Of a DNA stretch of 64,000 bases, positions 18,253 to 26,628 are shown one piece after another. The notes below the pieces were generated by a model that did no database searches, was not told where the DNA came from, and saw nothing but the letters and a program-made list of their open reading frames with translations. Positions within the stretch are counted from its first letter, which is position 1. Every line of letters starts with the position of its first letter. The stretch lies in assembly GCF_030915505.1 (NCBI RefSeq), contig NZ_CP133265.1, positions 3,314,001 to 3,378,000 of the forward strand, given 5' to 3'. A program made the position numbers and the translations under genes. This DNA is from Neobacillus sp. OS1-2 (GTDB lineage Bacteria; Bacillota; Bacilli; Bacillales; Cytobacillaceae).

Positions 18253-20073
18253 ATGGCAAACGAAACGGCTATAAAATCGCTCCCCTCAAGAAGTGACATC
18301 GCTGTGGAAGACACGTGGAAATTAGAAGATATTTTTGCAAGTGATCAGGAATGGGAAAAAGAGTTTCAAGAGGTAAAGAGTCAAATTTCCGGGATAAAAG
18401 AATATGAAGGTAAATTAGACGAAAATGCAGAAACGCTTTATAAGGCCCTTCAATTTCAAGATCAATTGTTAGAGCGGATTGGCAAACTTTATACATACTC
18501 ACATATGCGTTATGACCAGGACACGACAAACTCCTTTTACCAGGGGTTGGATGATAGAATGAAAAATCTATACTCACAAGCAGCGAGCCAGCTGGCATTT
18601 ATTGTTCCAGAAATACTTTCGATTGATGAAAGTAAAGTTTTGAGCTTTTTGAAAGAGAAACAAGAGCTTAAGCTTTATGAACATGCGATTGAAGAAATTA
18701 ATCAACAACGACCGCATGTACTAAGTGCTGAGCAGGAAGCCTTGTTGGCTGAGGCAGGAGAAGTGATGGATGCTTCAAGCAACACTTTCGGTATGTTGAA
18801 CAATGCGGATATTAAGTTTCCAACAATTAAAGATACGAACGGGGAAGAGGTTGAAGTTACCCATGGACGGTACAGTAGGTTCTTAGAAAGCAGTGACCAG
18901 CGCGTTCGTCATGATGCGTTTAAGGCTGTTTATAAAACATATGGTGATTTTAAAAATACCTTTTCAAGTACGTTAAGCGGTAATGTTAAAAAGGACAACT
19001 TCAATGCAAGAGTAAGAAAATATGATTCGGCAAGACATGCAGCACTCTCAGCCAACAATATTCCTGAAAGTGTCTATGATAACCTTGTGAATACTGTTAC
19101 TGATAATCTTCATTTATTGCATCGCTATGTGAAGCTACGCAAAAAAGTCTTGGGCTTAGAAGAACTTCACATGTATGACCTGTATACACCGTTAGTAAAA
19201 GATGTGAAAATGGAAATAAAGTATGATGAGGCAAAGGATTTAGTGATAAAGGGATTAGCCCCGTTAGGTGAGGAATATTCGAAGATTCTAAAAGAAGGTT
19301 TTGAGAACCGCTGGGTGGATGTCCATGAGAATAAAGGCAAGCGCAGTGGTGCTTACTCCTCCGGAGCCTATGGTACACATCCATATATTCTGATGAACTG
19401 GCAGGATAACGTAAACAATCTATTCACCTTAGCACATGAATTTGGCCATTCCGTCCATAATTACTACACAAGGAAATCACAGCCGTATCCATACGGAAAC
19501 TACTCTATCTTCGTTGCTGAGGTAGCTTCTACTTGTAATGAAGCACTGTTAAATGATTATTTGTTAAAAACGATTGATGATGAGCAAAAACGAATTTACC
19601 TGCTTAATCATTATTTAGAGGGTTTTAGGGGCACCGTCTTCCGTCAGACGATGTTTGCAGAATTTGAACATTTGATTCATCAAAAAGCACAAAATAATGA
19701 GGCGCTAACAGCTGATGCTTTAACTGAAGCTTATTATGCGTTGAACAAGAAATATTTTGGTGAAGAGGATATTATTATTGATGAGGAAATCGGTTTAGAA
19801 TGGGCTAGAATTCCGCATTTCTATTACAATTATTATGTGTACCAGTACGCAACCGGCTTTAGTGCAGCGACAGCCTTAAGCAAGCAGATCTTGGAAGAAG
19901 GCGAACCGGCAGTTAAACGCTATATTGAACAATTCCTAAGTGCTGGAAGCTCTGATTACCCGATAGAAGTACTTAAAAAGGCTGGAGTGGACATGACGAG
20001 CGCTGATCCAATTAAGAATGCATGTAAGGTATTCGAAGAGAAATTGAGTGAATTAGAGCAGTTGCTGTCATAA
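18253..20073 (+). CDS. pepF: Oligoendopeptidase F (M3B metallopeptidase)
   Basis: This cytosolic zinc peptidase cleaves oligopeptides of roughly 7-17 residues. The catalytic motif is HEFGH (in TLAHEFGHSVHNYY), with the downstream Glu ligand in VAEVASTCNEALL. The N-terminal domain carries the oligoendopeptidase F pattern WKLEDIF. Its 606 aa length is standard. The start follows GGAGGTTAGAAC. It may process peptides imported by the Opp and App systems nearby; in B. subtilis pepF (yjbG) overproduction affects sporulation. Confidence 0.93.
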   Translation: MANETAIKSLPSRSDIAVEDTWKLEDIFASDQEWEKEFQEVKSQISGIKEYEGKLDENAETLYKALQFQDQLLERIGKLYTYSHMRYDQDTTNSFYQGLDDRMKNLYSQAASQLAFIVPEILSIDESKVLSFLKEKQELKLYEHAIEEINQQRPHVLSAEQEALLAEAGEVMDASSNTFGMLNNADIKFPTIKDTNGEEVEVTHGRYSRFLESSDQRVRHDAFKAVYKTYGDFKNTFSSTLSGNVKKDNFNARVRKYDSARHAALSANNIPESVYDNLVNTVTDNLHLLHRYVKLRKKVLGLEELHMYDLYTPLVKDVKMEIKYDEAKDLVIKGLAPLGEEYSKILKEGFENRWVDVHENKGKRSGAYSSGAYGTHPYILMNWQDNVNNLFTLAHEFGHSVHNYYTRKSQPYPYGNYSIFVAEVASTCNEALLNDYLLKTIDDEQKRIYLLNHYLEGFRGTVFRQTMFAEFEHLIHQKAQNNEALTADALTEAYYALNKKYFGEEDIIIDEEIGLEWARIPHFYYNYYVYQYATGFSAATALSKQILEEGEPAVKRYIEQFLSAGSSDYPIEVLKKAGVDMTSADPIKNACKVFEEKLSELEQLLS

Positions 20074-20080
20074 ATAATGT

Positions 20081-20119
20081 TAAAAGGGATGGCGCCGACT
20101 CGGCAGCCATCCCTTTAAA
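20081..20119. terminator. Bidirectional terminator between pepF and a small membrane gene
   Basis: Stem AAAAGGGATGGC / GCCATCCCTTTT with a GCCGACTCGGCA loop that can itself pair. A- and T-rich flanks allow use on both strands. Confidence 0.85.
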
Positions 20120-20288
20120 AGCCTCTAAAGCGTTTTCGATCATTAAGATATAATAGAAAAATCAGAATGGAAAAAAACAAAATGGGTGTACTGAGTAATA
20201 GCGGAAAAATCTTTAGTAAAGCTAGTATATGGAGAAAAAAAGCCAACAATATAAAAAGAATGATAATCAAGAAAGGAATCTTGCGCAT
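20115..20288 (-). CDS. Small hydrophobic membrane protein, function unknown
   Basis: A 57-aa protein, MRKIPFLIIILFILLAFF followed by a second hydrophobic stretch (FPLLLSTPILFFSILIFLLY) and a basic end (LNDRKRFRGF): two membrane helices with the charged tail inside. AAGGTGGA lies 7 bases before this ATG. The frame is open for 16 more codons upstream without a good site. I do not recognise a family. It shares a terminator with pepF. Confidence 0.5.
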   Translation of the reverse strand: MRKIPFLIIILFILLAFFLHILALLKIFPLLLSTPILFFSILIFLLYLNDRKRFRGF

Positions 20289-20503
20289 ATTGAATTCCAC
20301 CTTTACAAGGATATTCATTATTAGTCTATTGTCCATTTTATGTTTATATGACTTTTTGACAATTATGTGAAATAAAGCACATACTTATTGTCATCCATAT
20401 AAATTGCATGGTATATTTAATGCGTGAAGTTAATCACTACAAACATATACCCCTTTGTTTGACCGTGAAAAATTTCTCCCATCCCCTTTGTTCGTATTTA
20501 TAG

Positions 20504-20545
20504 AAAATGCCTTGCAGTTCGGAAAAACTGCAAGGCATTTTTATT
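20504..20545. terminator. Strong hairpin in the gene-free 20289-20736 stretch
   Basis: A perfect 16-base stem, AAAATGCCTTGCAGTT / AACTGCAAGGCATTTT, with loop CGGAAA and TTTATTT on the plus side. On the minus strand it lies about 200 bases after spxH and could end that transcript. On the plus strand it could end an unannotated transcript starting after 20340. The 20340-20500 part holds no coding frame I can support. Confidence 0.7.
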
Positions 20546-20580
20546 TAATGATAAAGAGTTTAGTCTTCGACTTTAAGAAT

Positions 20581-20730
20581 TGTCCAGCTCCAGCGCCCTA
20601 GCGGCTAGTGTCCTTCGCTCTCCGCCCTACGATAAGTCAAGCACGAATGCGCCTCCGGCTCTTCGTGTTTCCTTTATCTCAGTTGGAGCGCTCCAGGCCA
20701 TACGCCGCTGAACAGGGCGCTTACGCTTTT
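20581..20730. repeat. Dispersed GC-rich Bacillaceae-type repeat, long copy
   Basis: About 150 bases of GC-rich, non-coding sequence start TGTCCAGCTCCAGCGCC and end GAACAGGGCGCTTACGC. In between are CGCCTCCGGCTCTTCGTG and GTTGGAGCGCTCCAGG. The ends are inversely related to each other and to the short copy at 404-440. Composition is unlike the AT-rich flanks. Sequences of this type are, to my knowledge, scattered in many Bacillus genomes; no transposase is present here. It abuts the 3' end of spxH. Confidence 0.7.
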
Positions 20731-20736
20731 CTTATC

Positions 20737-21600
20737 TTATTCTTCAATATATCTCCAAAATGTTCCGTACTTTGCGGGAATTTGTTCCACAACTTGTTTT
20801 AAAAGCAGCTTTTTCATTTCCCTTTCAATTTGTGAAACTGACATATTGTAAACCACAGCAATTTCCTTTGAAGCAACAAATTTAAAAATCTTCATAAACG
20901 ACTCTAATGATGGTGGAGGGGATATGATCGGTTTTTCCGATAGCATTTCCTCTAATATTTGGACATATACCTCATATGGATAAGAACCGGTAATTTTGAT
21001 ACCTTCATCCTCAATATTTTCATTAAAAAAGACTAAGGTAGGAATTTCATTAACAGCCATTTCGGAAGTGATTTTCAAATCACATTGGAAGGCCTTGGCT
21101 GCGCTGTCAGAATGAATATCTGCCATAAATTCTTCTACATCTAAACCTGAACTACCTGCACAGCCCTTTAACACCTCAAGATTAGAAGTATTCTGTTTTT
21201 CTAGAAATAACATTTCTTGAATTCTCCGAAGAAAACGTAGACCTGCTCTTCTGCCTTGTAATTCGGCTGCTTTTAAGGCAATGGAGACCGTATAGGGATT
21301 GTCCACCGGATTTTCTAACCACAAGCTGCCATCACATGACATACCCGTTCTGCTCGCTGTTTTTTCCCATAATTGAGCGATATTTTCATAGTTCCTTTTT
21401 TTGTTTAAATCGGCCAATCGCCCGCTTAATACATGCTTAAGTGAAAAATATCTTCCATATTCAATTTGCAGCTTCTTTAAGATTGGTTCAAGTGCCCAGC
21501 ATTCGGGACACAATGGATCAATAAACATATAAATTTCAATCGGTTTTTTATCACTGCCGCTGCAACGGTTCCCGGGGCCCGGCAATTTAGCATTACTCAC
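20737..21600 (-). CDS. spxH: ClpXP adaptor protein SpxH (YjbH)
   Basis: SpxH binds Spx and presents it to ClpXP for degradation. The protein has a DsbA/thioredoxin-like fold with the CPEC motif in [19 protein letters not shown], a conserved block SRTGMSCDG and [16 protein letters not shown]. The N-terminal His/Cys-rich zinc segment is short here (GPGNRCSG). The protein has 287 aa. Its GTG start overlaps the yjbI stop (GTGA), giving a yjbI-spxH operon as in B. subtilis. Its target spx is 7 kb away. Confidence 0.92.
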   Translation of the reverse strand: MSNAKLPGPGNRCSGSDKKPIEIYMFIDPLCPECWALEPILKKLQIEYGRYFSLKHVLSGRLADLNKKRNYENIAQLWEKTASRTGMSCDGSLWLENPVDNPYTVSIALKAAELQGRRAGLRFLRRIQEMLFLEKQNTSNLEVLKGCAGSSGLDVEEFMADIHSDSAAKAFQCDLKITSEMAVNEIPTLVFFNENIEDEGIKITGSYPYEVYVQILEEMLSEKPIISPPPSLESFMKIFKFVASKEIAVVYNMSVSQIEREMKKLLLKQVVEQIPAKYGTFWRYIEE

Positions 21601-22001
21601 GATTCTTCACCTAGTATCTCGCCTTCATCAGGCGTGTTAATCATATGCTGTGCTGTAAGTGTAAGTCGGTAGTAAAATTCATCCCTAATGGGGCCTTGTA
21701 AGTCAATCTGATCCATTGCCTGTTTCATGCAGGCTAACCAGGCCGCGGCACGGCGGGGCGTAACCGGAAATGGCAAATGGCGTGCACGCATCATTGGATG
21801 TCCATGTTCCTCTGTGTAGGCTTGAGGACCGCCTAAATATTGTGTCAAGAATTGCTTTTGCTTTCGCGCAATTTCTGTAAATTGATTTGGGAATATTGGA
21901 GCTAAATCAGGATGTTGTGCAACAAGGCCATAAAATGTGTCGACAAGTGTGTTTAATGTTTCTTCACCAATGGCCTCAAAAGGTGAAGGCTTTTTTTCAA
22001 T
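21597..22001 (-). CDS. yjbI: Truncated (group II) hemoglobin YjbI
   Basis: This small heme protein is 134 aa. In B. subtilis and staphylococci, the yjbI product is linked to the thiol-stress function of SpxH. The core shows [19 protein letters not shown], the [15 protein letters not shown] block and [13 protein letters not shown] with the proximal-side His. The start at 22001 follows AAGGAG at 8 bases; upstream in-frame codons lack a site. It is co-transcribed with spxH by a 4-base overlap. Confidence 0.9.
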   Translation of the reverse strand: MEKKPSPFEAIGEETLNTLVDTFYGLVAQHPDLAPIFPNQFTEIARKQKQFLTQYLGGPQAYTEEHGHPMMRARHLPFPVTPRRAAAWLACMKQAMDQIDLQGPIRDEFYYRLTLTAQHMINTPDEGEILGEES

Positions 22002-22178
22002 CATGTTGACAACTCCTTTAAGTCTTTTGTATTCATATTTTATCAATGCCTATTTCATATCTCAAATGAATTGCCTTGAAAAAGGTAATTTTCAACCCAA
22101 ATATGTTATTAATGTTTACATTGAGTTGTTTTCTTAGTTGTACGGGAGAAATTTATCAAATGGTAAAAAATACTGTGC

Positions 22179-22775
22179 TTACCATTGGCTAGAGTCTGAC
22201 TCCGTATATTTTTGCTGATAAAAGCGGCGGATTTTATTATCCGTTTGCCGTTCGGGAATCGTAAATTGTGCCAGCAGCTCTTTGAATACCTTCAGCCCTT
22301 CTGAATAGTTTTCAACTTCGTATTCTAGTTCATAATCTTCTTTAGTTAGATAGCAACTATGATCAAGAACCAGTAATCCATTCTTGTAGTTAACTTCTAC
22401 TCTATTTGTAGTCAGCGACCCAAAATACTGGATTTCCGAAAAAGGGATTTTCTGAGCTTCGATTAAACATTGAATTTCTCCCCCCGGCAGCTTTCCAAAT
22501 TTGATGGAGTTCACCGCTTCATCTTCACTAATGATTTGATTGGTTTCAAGAAGTCCCACTGAAGCAGGCTGCTTTAAAGTCATTTCGAAGGCATCGCCTT
22601 TTTTTCGGATTCTTAATGCAGCACCAATTCCTTTTAAGGAAAAATTCACTGTATCAAAGTAGTGGTTTTCTTGTGAAAAAATATCGCTCTTTTCAATGTG
22701 GAATGCCTTTAGTAATTTCTCATATTCCATGTGTGTAAGCATATTTTTAAATTCAATTTCAATATTTTGTGACAT
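22179..22775 (-). CDS. yjbK: CYTH-domain protein YjbK
   Basis: This is a CYTH (CyaB/thiamine triphosphatase-like) fold protein of 198 aa. The N-terminal acidic-basic signature EIEFKN is present, along with alternating basic and acidic strands (AALRIRKKGDAFEMTLKQP) that form the phosphate-binding tunnel. Such proteins act on triphosphates or bind inorganic polyphosphate; the exact substrate is not known from sequence. The gene is divergent from yjbL-yjbM, a ppGpp synthetase, which is the same arrangement as in B. subtilis. The start ATG follows GGAAGACAACGG. Confidence 0.85.
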   Translation of the reverse strand: MSQNIEIEFKNMLTHMEYEKLLKAFHIEKSDIFSQENHYFDTVNFSLKGIGAALRIRKKGDAFEMTLKQPASVGLLETNQIISEDEAVNSIKFGKLPGGEIQCLIEAQKIPFSEIQYFGSLTTNRVEVNYKNGLLVLDHSCYLTKEDYELEYEVENYSEGLKVFKELLAQFTIPERQTDNKIRRFYQQKYTESDSSQW

Positions 22776-22920
22776 CCGTTGTCTTCCTTTCGCAGGCGGT
22801 GTTAGTTAATCATACCTATGAATGTGGTTACCTGTCTACTTGGAGGATTCCAACTGCAATCCTTGGGAGAAATGGATGAATTATGCTAAAATGAGAAGGT
22901 GAAAGATGGAGGGAAGAAGG

Positions 22921-23280
22921 ATGCAGAAAAGAATAACAATCTTAAAAGCAAACATGCAAGAAAGCAAACTTTTATTAGAAAGTAATGAACCGATAAATGG
23001 ATTAGTTCCGGGGGAACAGATTCTCGTGGATTCTGACCATTATTCCTTCATATACTTAATGGAGAACCAAGAAGATTATACATATATCGTTCTACCTGAA
23101 GAATTATGGTCCAGCTTAAAGGCTGCAAACGAACAGGGGATTCCTGTATGCCTTTTATTTGAGGGTGAACAGATAGAACTACTCAATTTTCATGATGAAT
23201 TAGAATATGTAATAAGTAATATTAAAGGTAATAGTAACTATGGGAATGAAATGGTTACAAGGGTAGATCGGATTTTCTAA
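22921..23280 (+). CDS. yjbL: UPF0738 family protein YjbL
   Basis: Its function is unknown. It is a 119-aa acidic protein (MQKRITILKANMQESKLLLE ...) with no membrane segment or signal peptide. It resembles B. subtilis YjbL, and the place before yjbM agrees. An upstream in-frame ATG at 22906 exists, but GGAGGG lies 6 bases before the ATG at 22921, which I chose. Co-transcription with yjbM is likely (21-base gap). Confidence 0.75.
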   Translation: MQKRITILKANMQESKLLLESNEPINGLVPGEQILVDSDHYSFIYLMENQEDYTYIVLPEELWSSLKAANEQGIPVCLLFEGEQIELLNFHDELEYVISNIKGNSNYGNEMVTRVDRIF

Positions 23281-23301
23281 ACTGTTTTTTGAGGTGGAAT
23301 C

Positions 23302-23940
23302 ATGAAGCATTGGGATCAATTTTTAGCCCCATATAAACAAGCTGTTTCAGAACTAAAAATAAAATTAAAGGGGACGAGGGGGCAATTTGAACTTGACTCC
23401 TCACATTCTCCAATCGAATTTGTGACAGGCCGTGTAAAACCAATCGCCAGTATTCTCGATAAAGCGAATCAAAAGGGGATTCCGCTTGAGAGATTGGAAG
23501 AGGAAATGCAAGATATTGCCGGGATGCGCATTATGTGCCAGTTCGTCGATGATATACATACGGTTGTCAATTTATTAAGGAACCGCAATGATTTTGAAAT
23601 CGTGGAAGAACGAGATTATATTTCCCATAAAAAGACCAGCGGGTACCGCTCATACCATGTGGTGATTCAATACCCTGTTCAAACCATCCATGGAGAAAAG
23701 AAAATTCTTGCTGAAATTCAAATTAGGACGCTTGCCATGAATTTTTGGGCGACCATTGAACATTCACTAAACTATAAGTATAAAGGGGCATTTCCATCAG
23801 ATATCCGGATGAGACTGCAACGAGCCTCGGAAGCAGCCTTTCGGTTAGATGAGGAAATGTCATTAATTCGCGGAGAAATCCAAGAAGCTCAAGCCTTTTT
23901 TACACGAAAGAAAGAATTGAAGCAAGAGGAAAAACATTAG
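23302..23940 (+). CDS. yjbM: Small alarmone synthetase (GTP pyrophosphokinase) SasB/RelQ
   Basis: It transfers pyrophosphate from ATP to GDP or GTP to make (p)ppGpp. It is a single synthetase domain of 212 aa, without the hydrolase and ACT domains of Rel. Visible motifs are GRVKPIASILDKANQKG, DIAGMRIMCQFVDDI, the YRSYHVV block and AEIQIRTLAMNFWATIEH with the catalytic Glu region. The start follows GAGGTGGAATC. It is followed by nadF after 48 bases. Confidence 0.93.
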   Translation: MKHWDQFLAPYKQAVSELKIKLKGTRGQFELDSSHSPIEFVTGRVKPIASILDKANQKGIPLERLEEEMQDIAGMRIMCQFVDDIHTVVNLLRNRNDFEIVEERDYISHKKTSGYRSYHVVIQYPVQTIHGEKKILAEIQIRTLAMNFWATIEHSLNYKYKGAFPSDIRMRLQRASEAAFRLDEEMSLIRGEIQEAQAFFTRKKELKQEEKH

Positions 23941-23988
23941 TGGCAGGTCCTTGGTTTAAAGGCCATTCTGCATAAGGAGCATAACAAT

Positions 23989-24783
23989 ATGAAATTTGCG
24001 ATTACGTCAAAAGGAGATCAAAAATCAAACATATTGATGCATAAAATGCGGACATATTTACTTGATTTTGATCTTATTTACGATGAGGATCAGCCCGATA
24101 TAGTTGTTTCTATTGGCGGTGATGGGACATTACTTTACGCTTTTCACCGCTATAGCAGCCGTTTGAGTAAAACGGCATTTGTCGGAATCCATACGGGACA
24201 CCTAGGTTTTTATGCTGACTGGATTCCGGATGAAATTGAAAAGCTTGTGATCGCGATAGCGAAAACTCCTTACCAAGTTGTTGAATATCCTTTGCTTGAA
24301 GTGATCATTCGTTACTCGCATGGTGGAAAGGAATCAAGATATTTGGCACTTAACGAATCGACTGTGAAAAGTGTGGAGGGGACACTTGTCATGGATGTGG
24401 AAATTCGCGGCGAGCATTTTGAGCGCTTCCGTGGAGATGGCCTCTGTGTTTCAACCCCATCTGGAAGTACGGCATATAATAAGGCCCTCGGCGGCGCAAT
24501 TATCCATCCTTCGATTTCGGCCATACAGGTTGCAGAAATGGCATCGATTAATAATAAGGTATTTAGAACGGTTGGTTCACCCTTAATTCTACCGGCACAT
24601 CATAACTGTATGCTGAAACCTGTTAACCGCTCTGATTTCCAGGTGACAGTTGATCATTTGACCCTGCTCCATAAAGACGTTAAATCGATTCAATTTAGAG
24701 TGCCGGAGGAAAAAATCCGCTTTGCCCGCTTCCGTCCGTTTCCATTTTGGAAAAGAGTTCATGATTCGTTTATTTCTGATTAA
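23989..24783 (+). CDS. nadF: NAD kinase
   Basis: NAD kinase phosphorylates NAD to NADP. The diagnostic GGDGTLL loop is present ([17 protein letters not shown]), then the NE-S segment [10 protein letters not shown], and the Gly/Ser block [21 protein letters not shown]. Its 264 aa length matches Bacillus PpnKA/NadF. The start follows AAGGAGCATAACAAT. It sits between the alarmone synthetase and a pseudouridine synthase, as in B. subtilis yjbM-nadF-yjbO. Confidence 0.95.
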   Translation: MKFAITSKGDQKSNILMHKMRTYLLDFDLIYDEDQPDIVVSIGGDGTLLYAFHRYSSRLSKTAFVGIHTGHLGFYADWIPDEIEKLVIAIAKTPYQVVEYPLLEVIIRYSHGGKESRYLALNESTVKSVEGTLVMDVEIRGEHFERFRGDGLCVSTPSGSTAYNKALGGAIIHPSISAIQVAEMASINNKVFRTVGSPLILPAHHNCMLKPVNRSDFQVTVDHLTLLHKDVKSIQFRVPEEKIRFARFRPFPFWKRVHDSFISD

Positions 24784-24800
24784 GCAGAGGTACCTTTATA

Positions 24801-25706
24801 ATGACTTCTCGATTTACGTTGAAATGGGTTATAGAAAACGAACAAGCTGGATTGTTAATAAAGGATTTTTTGAAAAATGAGGAGATCTCACGTACAGCTT
24901 TAACGGATATCAAGTTTAAGGGCGGAAGTATCCAGGTAAATAAAGAAGAGGTAAATGTCCGCTACAAGCTAAGGGAGGGCGATGTACTAACAGTAATGTT
25001 TCCTGCTGAGCATCCCAGCGTTGGAGTTCTTGGCGAGGATATTCCGTTAACCATTCTGTTTGAGGACGAGTATCTACTTGTAGTTTGCAAACCCCCTGGC
25101 ATGAATACGATTCCCTCAAGGGAACACCCTTCGGGCAGTCTTGCCCATGCACTTGTCGGCTATTATCAGCGAATTGGGCTTGAGGCAACGTCTCACATCG
25201 TCACTCGGCTTGATCGTGATACTTCTGGGATTGTATTAATTGCTAAGCATCGGCACGTGCATCATTTGTTTAGTAAAATGCAGCAGAGCGGGCTGGTAAA
25301 AAGAACATATGAGGCTTTTGCAGCTGGTCTCTTTGCTGGAGAAAATGGGACAATTGTGGAACCGATTGGCCGTAAAGAGGACAGTATCATTGAAAGAGAA
25401 GTCCGGGATGACGGTCAATACGCCTGTACACATTATCGTGTGCTTAAAAGATATCGTACCTATACACATATAGAGCTACAGCTTGAAACGGGGAGAACCC
25501 ATCAAATAAGGGTACATATGTCCTACCTTGGTCATCCGTTGCTTGGGGATGATTTATACGGTGGGGATACAACGATGATGAATCGCCAGGCTCTTCATTG
25601 CCGAAAAATTATATTTACACACCCATTCCTTGGTAAGGAAATGACATTTGAAGCACCGTTGCCTAAGGATATGTGGGATATTTTAGAGGCTGATCCGCTT
25701 TTATAG
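24801..25706 (+). CDS. yjbO: RluD-family pseudouridine synthase YjbO
   Basis: It converts specific uridines in RNA to pseudouridine. An S4-like N-terminal region (SRTALTDIKFKGGSIQVN) precedes the catalytic domain. The active-site motif RLDRDTSG carries the catalytic Asp. GRTHQIRVHMSYLGHPLLGD is the conserved C-terminal block. The protein has 301 aa. The target position is not clear from sequence. The start ATG lies 18 bases after the nadF stop with AGAGGT upstream, so it is in the same transcript. Confidence 0.9.
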   Translation: MTSRFTLKWVIENEQAGLLIKDFLKNEEISRTALTDIKFKGGSIQVNKEEVNVRYKLREGDVLTVMFPAEHPSVGVLGEDIPLTILFEDEYLLVVCKPPGMNTIPSREHPSGSLAHALVGYYQRIGLEATSHIVTRLDRDTSGIVLIAKHRHVHHLFSKMQQSGLVKRTYEAFAAGLFAGENGTIVEPIGRKEDSIIEREVRDDGQYACTHYRVLKRYRTYTHIELQLETGRTHQIRVHMSYLGHPLLGDDLYGGDTTMMNRQALHCRKIIFTHPFLGKEMTFEAPLPKDMWDILEADPLL

Positions 25707-25723
25707 GGATCGCCTCTATTTTG
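25686..25723 (+). terminator. Terminator overlapping the yjbO stop codon
   Basis: GAGGC-GATCC pairs with GGATC-GCCTC across the stop codon, followed by TATTTT. Confidence 0.65.
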
Positions 25724-25802
25724 TTGAATTAGGCTTATTATTTGTAGAATCCTTCGATTAATTGTTAGAATAACCTATAACATTTGTAGAAAAGAAAGCT
25801 AT

Positions 25803-26546
25803 TCAATCAAAGTTTTTAAACTTTCCCTCGGCATATGGCATTGTAGAAGGGACCGAAATGAGTTCCATTTCAGGATACCTTAATGCAGTAAGCTGCCCGC
25901 CGAACACGGCTCCGGTATCAATGTTATATGTATGGTTGAGGATTCGGGGAGCTTTTACTGGCGTATGCCCATAAACAATACAGGCTTCTCCGTGATAGGA
26001 TTTCGCCCAATCTCGTCTGACGGGTGAACCGTCAGGGTGTTTTTCACCTGTGATATCCCCATATAGGACAAATTCTTTGACCTTTGCATGCTTTTGCCCG
26101 ATCAATTCTTCTTTAATTCCCGCATGCGCAATAATGAGCTTATGATTGTCTAATACTACATACAATGGTGCCTTTTCATAAAGCTCGATAAACTTTTTAC
26201 GAATGGATTGCCGCTCTTTTTTATATAATGATTCATATTCTGCAACAGTTGTTTCGAGACCGTGAGCAATTTGGACTTTGTTCCCAAGAAAAAAGCGGTA
26301 TAGCTTATTACAATGGTTTCCGGGCGCGTAGTATGCCTGGTTCCGCTGGGTGACGAGCTCCCAAACCAGCTCAATCACTCTCAATGATTCGGGACCTCTG
26401 TCAGTTAAGTCGCCAACAAAACCAAGAGCTCTATTTTCTGGATGGCTAGGAATCCCTCCAGTGTCCCATTTGTAGCCAAGTTTTGAGATCAGTTCTTTTA
26501 ATTCACTAAAACAACCATGGATATCACCAATTATATCTATTTTCAT
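25803..26546 (-). CDS. prpE: Bis(5'-nucleosyl)-tetraphosphatase PrpE
   Basis: This metallophosphatase hydrolyses symmetrical Ap4A-type dinucleotides and, in B. subtilis, affects spore germination. The metal-binding motifs are complete and in order: [19 protein letters not shown], then AHAG and GHTPVK. The protein has 247 aa. The chosen ATG at 26546 lies 9 bases after GGAGG; in-frame codons upstream overlap the site. It is divergent from yjbQ. Confidence 0.92.
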   Translation of the reverse strand: MKIDIIGDIHGCFSELKELISKLGYKWDTGGIPSHPENRALGFVGDLTDRGPESLRVIELVWELVTQRNQAYYAPGNHCNKLYRFFLGNKVQIAHGLETTVAEYESLYKKERQSIRKKFIELYEKAPLYVVLDNHKLIIAHAGIKEELIGQKHAKVKEFVLYGDITGEKHPDGSPVRRDWAKSYHGEACIVYGHTPVKAPRILNHTYNIDTGAVFGGQLTALRYPEMELISVPSTMPYAEGKFKNFD

Positions 26547-26628
26547 ATGCTGCATCCTCCTATTCATTATTTTTTGTTTTAATGTTAGTTTTTAATCAGA
26601 ATCCTTATTTGAGAGAGGTGAAACAAAG

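Noticed and set aside
20608..20802. Plus-strand frame across the GC-rich repeat
   Set aside because: It is composed of repeat sequence and the antisense 3' end of spxH.
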